Positions 47,701 through 58,500 of a DNA stretch of 64,000 nt are shown here, in pieces. The stretch comes from Capitella teleta (lineage: Eukaryota; Annelida; Polychaeta; Capitellidae), in contig KB310317.1 in NCBI GenBank assembly GCA_000328365.1, positions 441,678 through 505,677 on the forward strand, in the 5' to 3' direction. Within the stretch, counting starts at the first letter, position 1. Each line of letters opens with the position of its first letter. A program made the position numbers and the translations under genes. The notes under the pieces were generated by a model. It saw only the letters and a program-made list of their open reading frames with translations. It was not told the DNA's origin and made no database searches.

Positions 47701-49486
47701 TTACGCCACTTCTGATCTGGAAAGGACATCGTAAAGTGTCATTCATTTGTTCAAAGCGTGGAATTGCACGGAAAGAACTTTCACGTGACAACGGAGCATG
47801 CAGCTACCACCACTCACCCTTGGGTTGGGAATCTCCAAGAGGGAAGTTCACTGCAGGGTATCCTCCACGTGGTGTTCCAGGGTAATCGTCCGTATCCGGA
47901 GCCATTCTGTGCGATCCGTATGGCGACTCGGTACCGTTGGTAGGCTGTTGGGCGTAATCTGGTGAATCATCGAAATGCTGCGGGTCTAAATCTGCGCGTG
48001 GAGTGGGGCCTCTGCTATGGTTGGGGATCGACCCGCTGCCGTACTCATTAGGAGTGTACGCCGGAAGAGGGCTGTGCCGGGGAGGCAGTAACCCTTGGGA
48101 TCCATAAACGATGCCTTCAACAGAAGCACACATGCACTGACGGTTCATGCGACACAAGAACATGCAAACGACAACAAAGACAAGGAGATGCAATCACCTG
48201 AGCGCTCCATGCTGGGAGAGGGCGATGCGGTCCTCTGACTCCGCTGGCTCCTCCCGTCATCCAGAGGGCCTCCATAGGGATCCTCCCTATCACTCCGTGG
48301 AGACCCCAGTCTGCCGTACGGATCCTCTACCTTGGGTGGCGCCCTCAAGCGGCCGTAGGGATCTTCAACCCTCGGGGATCCGGTGTAGCCACCAGAGTAG
48401 CTGGGCGTGCGGTCACTGTACTCATCGTTGGGGTATGAGTCGTATTCGCCGTATGGGGGCCTGGAGTCGTATCCATTTGGAGGGTTGCCTTGAGGAGGAG
48501 GAGGGGGGGCATGTGTGGGAGTCAGGTTGTGGTAGCTCCCGGGTGGACTGGGGCCCCCTTGCACTGAGCCGCGTGAGTAGGGGTCTTCATCTGCGTACTG
48601 GATGTAGCTGTTGTCAGGAGGAGGCGCTGGTCTCCCAGGAACACTGGCGTAGGGCGACTCATTGGACGGAGGACCATTGGAGGGACGAGAATTCACGTAA
48701 CTCACATCTCTGTGAAACGAAAAAAAAAAAAAAAATCAATTAAGAATAAGAGAAAACCTCATCACATAATAGAGAAAACTGGAACCCGCATGCTACGAAA
48801 GAGCAGATAGTGATCAATATTGATAAAAAATGGAAATCCCTCAAGATAAGGTTACTCGGTAATACGCACTGGGAGCGAACTGCATTGTACATGCGCACAC
48901 ACTTAGGGAAATTTCTTTTCCCAAATAAACAGAAAGCAACAGAAAACCCACTCGTGCAACCATAGAGAAGAATAAATAAACAAAAGAAAGGAAAAACAAA
49001 GCACACCTATAAGAATACTGCTGATCAAAACTATCATATGCAGTATTGTCACGTGCAAGCTCATCCACCGGACTGTTGCCATGGTAACCGGGGTCACCAT
49101 GGAGACTGGCAGAGGAATAGTCTAAATGAGACCTGGTAGGGGTGACAGGTTGTTCAGCTGATCTCGAAGGGTGGTAGGCTCCTGATCCTGCAGGGGAAGC
49201 GGGGGGGTGGTACGCCCCTGATGAGGGCGACAGACCGTAGGGGCTCTCATGGGTGGTGGTCTTCACCACACGCGTCACCGTGGTGACCTGAAATCAGACG
49301 GAACACGATGCGAGAGTGAAGAAGGGAGGGGGGTCTGCTTACCGTGTGGTGACTGCTGCTGGCGTTGTTCATGGAATCTTGTGGGACGTAATTGTGCACT
49401 TGTTCACCCCTGGAGAAGAGAACGGGGTTGAAATCATCTGTAGTCGACAAAGAGAGAGAGAGAAAAAAAGAGAAAGAGAGAAAGAG

Positions 49487-49535
<49 letters not shown>

Positions 49536-52500
49536 GAGAAAGAGAGAAAGAGAGAAAGAGAGAAAGAGAGGGATACTCACCCTACATTCACAACGCCACG
49601 CTCCTGCAACACTCGCCTGTGAAGACAACAGCAAACAAATTTCATTAATATCATTTCGCTGGTGTGCGACACAATTTAAATTGATTTCTTGTTTTACAGC
49701 AGAGTATTTTTTTCTGTTTTGGTAGGGGACGAATACCCTGCCCCACGTGATCTTCTGAATAAGTAGTAGTAATAAAAAAAATAAAAACACATATACCAGC
49801 CAATAGGAAAATAAAATGAAACCCTTTAAATATCAAGTTCCAAATATATATAAAAAAAAAAAAAAAGCATAACATGTCGCAAGAAAAAAATAACCAAAAA
49901 TCAAAAACTAACAAGCACCAATACTTACTCATACCAAGTAGCCATTACAGTGTCCTTATCTCACAATAATTAACATGCACAAATAACAATCATAACCACA
50001 CAAGATTATATATATCCAAGGAGGGGAAAAACATTAAACTCCGTTCTCTCCCAATCCCAAGGGTAGAGAGAGGAAGAAGCAGAACGAAGGAAAACGCCCG
50101 ATCCACCGTGTTAACAGTGAAATATACACTGCATGAATGATGGACCCAAACAGGAGTGGGAAAAATATATCCACAAGGGAGAGAGGAAGGGAGAGAGGGA
50201 TCATGCAGCCGGATTACAACTGACCTCACACTCGCCTAGGAAAACCTGCAGGAGGAGGAGGAGAAATTATGATATCATCCGAATTGGAAGATTAATGCCA
50301 GCTAGCATTGAGATGCCACTTGGATTGCATGCTCTGTAGCTAACGCTTTATAACATCCTTGACCCAATTCCACGCAAACAAGAAAAGGAGAAGGAAAAAA
50401 AAACCCTGTCTATCAATAGAATATAGTGAGTACATAGGATAGTATTACGTAAGTGTGTGATTTCATTTAATGATCAAATGAATCCACTGTGGGAATGACT
50501 GTTTTCTGCCATTCTCCGTATTAAGAGCTAGTGGGCGACTAAATGCCAACATAACTTTTATTATGAGCTTGAATATATGTATTAGATGTAATGATTTATC
50601 ATACATAACATAGAGGAGCATTGATTCCATCCAAGTAGGTTTATACACAGGTTGCAAAATAAGCGCATACCTTTCACATGCCGTAATATAAAGCCTCAGC
50701 ATGGTATTCTACAAGTAGCCATGATTAAAATTACTGAGAGAACATTCTAAACATCATAACGCACGCGAATTTTGCTGGGGAGCTGGTTGCTACGGCAATC
50801 AGTGTAAAAGGTGATAATGATTGCTAACAGTAGCTGATCGACGTACTTGAAATCGAACTCAAATCTCGATGCGTGCAACATCTATCAGATAAAGAGAGTG
50901 GGGAAAAAATAGAGTAATTATTTCGCAGATAACATGAGCTCAGAGTTCAATTGCATTCCTCTGGCTATTTGCCAAAACCATTTCAAACAAAAAATAAGAT
51001 CAACCTGAGAAGCTTGTTCATGACTATAGTGAGACCTTGTTTCCTCGATCCCCGAGCCAATAAAAGTGGATAAGTGGATAAAACGCAAACGAACAGAACA
51101 GATGCTTCAGTCGGAATTAAGGTGTTCAAAGGAGGCAGCAGAACCATACAAAACAATCCAGATTTACGTGAAAATTAACCGGCATTTTACGAATAGTAGA
51201 ATCTCAGTGTACAATTCAGAATTTCAGATACTTTGTATGGATAATTTATACGCTAATCGAAACTATATTGAAGACTCGAGGAAGAGGGTTGGATGGAAAA
51301 GAAAAAAGAAAAAAGGGTTCTGTGGTGTGTGTTGGGGGGGGGGGGACTTCCGGTGGAGTGAGTAAAGCGACAAAGGGGTTGAAGAGACCGAAACCAGTGG
51401 AGCGGAACTGCTGAATATCCTGTGGCATGAATCACTCGAATTAAATTAATCCTCCTGAGTTCATGAACTCGGAGGAGTGTAGGGCGCGATTGGAGGAGAG
51501 GAGACGGGAAGATGAGAACTGAGTTCTTTGATGTGAAATCAAGAGTAATGGTCGCCTGGTTGAGCGGAGGCATTTCACCACTATTCGTGACGTCACTGCC
51601 GAGTGATCGACATTAGCACTGAGACTTTTCTGTCCTCAGAAACATCTTTTTTCTTCTTCTTCTGCCACAGAAGACGCAGGAAGAAAAAGAAACACACAAA
51701 GCATTCGAACAACGACCGAGGAGACACGTGCAAGAAATGAAAATCCCGCCAAAACAAAAAACGAAATGAACACCGCTGATGACGTCACCATTGTTAGTAG
51801 TCGGTGGTTATCGGTGCAGTGTACCCCGTGGCCGATTTCCTTACCAGTTATCCTCCTCCTGATCCTTCTCAAGATCGCGAATCGACCTCCAGCAGAAGTC
51901 ATAGTAATCGGGCGAACCCGGGTTCGACAGATGACGACGCAGGGAGCTGGTCGACGAGGCGTTCGACATGGACCTCCTGGGCAGCGACGTCGAACGGCGT
52001 GGAAGCGACGAAGAGCGACGTCGACGAAGCGATGACGACCGCGATCTGGAGCGAGGACGATGCCGGGCGATGACGGCGTCTATGGCCTCGGCGCTGAACT
52101 CGGGTTTCAGGGAAGAGGAGACGAACACCTCCTCCTCCCCAGTGGGAGAGGCCTCGTCGCGAGGGTACTGTCCCTTCATGCTGATGCCATCGTGTCCTCC
52201 AGAAAAAATGTGATATAATCCGCTTCGGTTGGTTGTTGTGAGTGGCGACTTGAGCGATCCAGGGGCGTGCACTTCTATCGATCTGTGCACGTTGTTAACT
52301 TTTTAAAAGAGAAGAGTTTTTCCTTCTTTGCTTCCGTCATATAATGTTATAATTTCAAACACGCCGAATACGTTAATCCACTTCAAAGCAGCGAGCGAAG
52401 GAAAGCTGTCAGCAGCCGAAACTGAACGAAAGATGAAGAAGAGAAAGAGAATCGCACACGCCTGATGACCGAGTACGTGTAGTGATGTCAAGAGGACTCC

Positions 52501-55500
52501 AACTCTGCGATAACGCACAAGACAGTCGTTAGGACCCGTCACTCGATTTACAATTATTGACGACAATCGGCGTATAGCGAATAAGTGAATAATTATTGTT
52601 CAGGAAATCTGTGCTTGATTACCTCAAGGTACAATGCACAATAGGTAGCGAATCAAAAACTTATTAAAAAAAAAAATACGAATTACCAATGATAAACTAG
52701 TACACAGTCGGAATTTCTGAAGAACCAACCAAGAAAATGTTCACTGCTAACCGCGTGGTGGCGCATCAGGAAGCGAAGGCAGCCTCGGATGGAAAGAGAG
52801 CGCTCCCTGTGAAGTCGTCGTTGAAAGCGAGCGATGCCACCTGAGCATCGATGACATCGTTCGCCGTCGTGCAATGATGCTGGTGCTCACAGCCGCATCG
52901 CACAAGCGTATATAGATGAAGGAATGCTGTACACAACGACAAATACGGGATAAATATTGAACACGCACACAACATTCACGCGCCGTTTTTATGGCCACGA
53001 ACAAGGAGCGACCCAGTGGACCGATGCAGACGACGACGCGTCTTCAGCACGGCGTGATATTTGCGAAAAGCAGCCGACTCCGGATTATTGCTGGCGTAAG
53101 AGCGCCCTGTGGAGCCATTATTCCCGCAAAATACGCGGCGTCAATTCGAAGATTCCGCATCTCCACATTGAACAAAGGACCTCATTCATGCTGATGGCTC
53201 TCTACTCAGAAAACTTCACTAAATATACTGCACCCGCATGGGCCGTCACGGGGACACTCGCATGGATTGTTTTGAGTCGGTTTCATTGTACATTAGGGGT
53301 TCACTATTATGCGAAACAGTCGACTAGAAAGCCGAGTTCACGGCTGGTTAAGCATTCAATCGCATAGAGATTCAACCGCGATGATTGTCGAAGAATGGAC
53401 AGTCGAATACCAACAAGGACAAACTTAAACTGTAGACTGAACATGATTCGGAGAACACGCATGTCGGCTAATGACACGGCCCATGACGCATTATTTGCGA
53501 ATAATGACCCGCAAATACCGAAGCACTGTTAAAAGTCAAATCAGCTCTATACAAAATAGATCTATGAGCACTTTGATGCATGTCAACCCCACATAGGACC
53601 CGTGTCTCCAGCGCAATGAACGAGAATGTGTAGGCAAGAAAACTCGGAAGAGCTCAAAGATCGAAATAGGGCGTTCCAGGCAGGTCATGGGCGCACACGA
53701 ATCAGTCCGAAAATAATTTGTTTAAATTGTAAAGAAAAAAAAGGCAAGCACCATTAATCAACCGTTGGGAGGAAGCCAGAAAATGAGACCATAACAAAAT
53801 ATATATATAGTTATATACCCAGGTACAAGTGTAATTTATGTAATAAATAAGTGAATATTATCGCTTAACCGCCGAAACAAAAAAATAAAAACGGGGAAGA
53901 AGAAGAAATTCTTAGTTGATGCATGATCATCTCCTGCAGAAGAATGCGCTCAAACAGAATCAAAACAAATGCACGTGGCGCAAGGTGAAGGTCGCAATAG
54001 GGTGGGAAAATATTAGAAATATTCATAACACGGAGCATTCTGAAGAATATTTAACTCATTTAAAACACACGTGGCGAGCAAATGGTGAAATTTGAGAAGT
54101 GAAACCAGCAGAGATGCACAGAAAGAGAAAACAGTTGTAAGACATTCAAATTTAGTAAACGAAATCGCCGCAGTAATATATCACAAACCGAATCCTTGAA
54201 ACGGAAACGAGGCCTCGTTTGTTACGAACTCGAATTAACAGCAGTAGAACCGCCGGAAATACCTCATCATGATGAATTGATAATGAATGCAATCAATGCA
54301 TGAATATTCATGACTTACAGACAAGAGTCGACGAGTTGTGATCCTGACGTTTTGCTGTCGGCGTCGCTGTCTTGTGTCTCTTCCTCGAATCGAGCGTCGA
54401 ACGGCGGAGGTCTCCAGTGAAACGATTCGTCAGTACTCGAGATGCTGCTTATGGACGCCGTCTCACTGCCAACACGGTACTGCAAACGCAAACAAAAAAA
54501 TAATAATTAAAAAAAAAAAAACATGTATAAAAAAAAACAAAATGAACAATAATGAGGCACACGCATCGAGTAACCTCTGCACATAATTTTAATTACATAA
54601 TAATCTTAATTATGTGAACCTCGAATACAGGCACACAACAAAATACCAAAGCAGCGATTTATAATATTTATAATTAATCTGTTGGCATGAAGGATTGTGC
54701 GGTCAGAATACATCTTCAATATTCAAGTCTCAAAGATGATATTTCTGGTAAATATGGGTTAATGTTCAATGCCTCCGCAAGGCAGTAATAGTGTTGGTTC
54801 CGTGGTCTCGAGTCTCATCTCTTGAGCCAACATCTTGAAGTTTGAAACAGTGATGAGTGCGGGGCAACCGATATCACCGAGAACACCTTGGCTTCAGGCT
54901 AAGGTCAAAGGCGGCGATGCAATATTAGAGACTGAATGCACTTCTAAACTAAGTTAATTAACTAAACTTAACCTATTTGACTGGTAACCAACAAGCGTTG
55001 AACGATTGGCTTCTTTTTCTTCACAGATTAAATAGAAAGAACACACAACATTTGTATAATTAAATCGCACAAATTCCCGACATTTCTTCGTGTTGCACAG
55101 GAGGCTAGACAGGGGCGCCTGAGGGGCTTCTGGAGGGTTTCAACTGAGGCTATTTCTCTGCCCCATTGGTCGACATAATGATCATTTATAGTGGGATAGT
55201 CTGGATGGAAATGACCACGTGTTACCCCTGTTCCTCCTTCCAAGGCGAAAGCAAGCATTCTGTTAGTCTGTCATAAAACCGAGCGCCCGAAGCGAAATCC
55301 ATCCACTCAGACAGACTTCAGCAGCCTCGACCCGCCGCTCATTTCAGTCGACAGTAAAAGACTAAAACGCAGGAAACCGTCATAAACAAACGCATCAATC
55401 ATAGCAGAAGAGATAGTGCGTTATGATTGTGCTAGCAGGAGAAAAAAGTTGTACAGAGTGCGTTATGAATCATTGGTGAATACGTTATGATTGTTACTCT

Positions 55501-58500
55501 AATCTTGCTACAAATAGTTCGTAATCGCGTTTGTTGGTCTAAACGGGAAGGAGGGATCCGGTTAGATAAACTCCGTAGATAACGTATGTTATATAACATC
55601 ACAAGCCGCGGCCATATTGTGTCGCTCAGGACAATGCCTGGACGCTGTGAATAATTCATCGGAGGAATATAGTCCCACAGTGACGTCACACATCATTTGC
55701 CCTCATCGACCTGCGAGCCATCGATGCCGAGGATTCCGCTCTCTCGAGGGAAGCCGACCGCAGAGCAAGACCAGGAAGTGGAAGAGGAGGTTAAGTGGGT
55801 CAGAAGGCATCACCGTGGATTATAGACGATAATTCGACACAGATGAACAAGCTTACATGATTGTACGCCATAGCCTTGGCAGATCTGGCCTTGGATACGG
55901 CAAAACAGAACGCGAGGGAAGATCTATAACAGTGTTTAACTTGTACCTACAACTGAGTGCTGCCAGCCATGAAGCCATGCTGTACACGCAGCAACACCAC
56001 GAAGCGAAATCTAAGCACGGTGCCCAGATATGCGAGGCACGCATCCGCCGTGTACTTGCTGACCTTTGCCCTGGCCCTACCTCTGACCTGCAGGCATCTG
56101 CACAACTCTGTGTACTTCGTGCGGGGAAACAATTCGACGGCAGCGGAGCGGCAAACACTGCGAGTGACCAACAACGGGCGTTTAGCGCGCGCGGAGGCCG
56201 TGCTCAAGGCGCTCAACGCAAGCACCCCGGTCCAGAAGAACATCGGCCAGGTCGACGTGGCGATCAGCGTCATCACGGTGTCAAGGAACAGACACAAAGT
56301 CGACGATTACGAACCCAGGTACCTCAGCCAGGTCATCGCTGAGCTCCTGGTTCTGCAGGCCAGGCAGGATCTGCTGAACGTCGAGCTGACGGTGTGCGAC
56401 GTCGATGTCGACCCCGATGCATACGAAGAGGTGACGGCGCTGAAGCCGCTGGTGTCCGTGTTTCACAAGTACGAACACAAACCGTCAACCAACTTGCACT
56501 CATTAGAGAAAGAGAAGCAAGACTACATCACGTGCCTGCAACACGCCCTCAATGCGACCAACGCTAGTTACGTGTTCCTCATTGAAGACGACGCTCTGCC
56601 TTCCTCAGACCTCTTCCTGGTGTTGCATCACACCATTCAGCTACATCTAAATCACAATTACCATCACAATGAGTTCCACGCCCCGGACGCCAACACAGCA
56701 TTCGTGAAATTCTACCACCCGCCTCGTCTCCTTAGCTACATAGCGTTAGAGAGTGAGCGCCTGAGCGAGCTCTTGGCTCTTGCGTGCGTGCTGGGCACCC
56801 TTGTGACTGTGGTGTACTGGAGATCCTCGTCACCGCTGACATCAACCCCGTCATCAGATCTATACATCTCCTGGATCGTCAACATCATGTATTTCGCACT
56901 GTTGGCTTTAGCAATAGGTCGGGCTAATATTCAGCAATTACGTCACTGGTGCTCTCCGTATTTCTACAGTTACACCCCCGCCCCTAGTTGTTGTACTCCG
57001 GCGGTACTGTATCCAAGAGAAGCAGCGCGCCAAGTCTCCGGGTTCCTTAATCAAACGTTGTGCAAGAAAAATTTCGGTAAAGATTCCGCGCTGGATATGT
57101 TTCTACACACGACGAATTGGAAATCGTTTTTAGTCCAACCGAACACCTTCACTCACATCGGACAGTACTCATCCATACGTAAAAAACTGGTTGATCCTTT
57201 TGTAGTAAATTGAATTGTGTGCAAGTGTTATGAGGGCATGAGAGTGATACAAGTGAAATATTTTATAATTTTACACAATGGACTTTTGTTGTTTTCTAAA
57301 CTAATTAAAGTTAACTGTCGTTATATTGATCCTCTAAGCTCTCCAAGTCTGTGAAAAGGAGAATGTTGATGAACCAATAATAGGATTTATGGAGAGGAAT
57401 GCGGAAATGGAACATGAGTGAAAAGCATGGTACTAGAGACTTCCAAGAGGAAATTGTTCCCGGAAGTTCACTTGGTGCAATAAGGTGAATTACCTAAAGG
57501 AAGAATATTGTGACTTACTTTGTTGATTTGGTTCGCGACACTTTGCCTTTCCGCTTCCAACTCACGGGTCAATTGTTCAAATTGCGCTTCCTGTGAAGAA
57601 CAAGAAGGAAATAAATCAAATAATTAATAATATATCGTCCTATGAAAAATCTAAAGTAAAAACACAACCATGGTTTTAAAACAGGGCGTTCAAAGAAAAA
57701 AACAGTCATTAATAGAATTAAAAATATACATATAAAATGATAAGAGAATAAGAGAGCAATAATATTAACATCTGTACAAACGTTATTTTTGAAAGTATCA
57801 AGAGACAAATCTAAACAAATGTCAACAGGTCAGACTGAAAATGAATACAAAAGCGTGAGAGGGTTACGTCACAGCCATAATATGTTCATTTTTTTTTCTG
57901 GGTTTTCCTCTTAGCAAAATTTTTCGCTCAAAGGTTGACGGCTGATAATGGTGAGGTGATGAGCGCTACTGAACCACTTCGATATCATCTGATTCAATTT
58001 ATCTGATACGGCTCAACAACAACAAAAATCATTACGATAAATTGGAGATTTAGGGTGGAGTGGATTTCGCATACTGTAATCAGTTAGTAACTTAGTATAA
58101 GGATTATATAATAATAGCATTATATAATACCTATGGTCATGAAAGCATTGTGTTGATTGCAGAGAAACGCGTGTAATGGAGGCTTCATCCCACTGTAGAT
58201 GGTGACAATATTATTACAACGTCATTATACAGGAAGAAGCCATTCAGATGTCATGTTATGTGAATAGCATTGGGTATTTTTTTCAAGTGTTGAGACGAGC
58301 AGTTAAAGCATCCAATGAATAAGAAGCCATTGGTATGCCAAGCGGAAGGACCTCTACACTACAGAACCATCTCATGAGATAAAATAACGCATGCATATCT
58401 AATTTACCTTCAAACAAGCCGCAGAGGTCGGCAGAACAAAGAGGAAACCTGGCATGATGCAGCAACAACACATGAATTATTTATAAAAATAAGAAATAAC

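Noticed and set aside
49075-49088. X-box-like GTTGCCATGGTAAC in the catenin locus
   Set aside because: Lies within coding sequence for GYHGNS, so the match is most simply a coding coincidence.
49316-49790. KEREREKE-rich and SLSLSF-rich ORFs
   Set aside because: Shadow frames of the GA/CT simple repeat in a catenin intron.
50223-50245. Micro-exon candidate between TGCAG and GTCAGT in a catenin intron
   Set aside because: In the phase required by both neighbours it introduces a stop codon, and the flanking exons already join in frame.
55857-56342. 161-aa plus-strand frame overlapping PGAP4
   Set aside because: Out-of-frame shadow of the GC-rich PGAP4 coding sequence.
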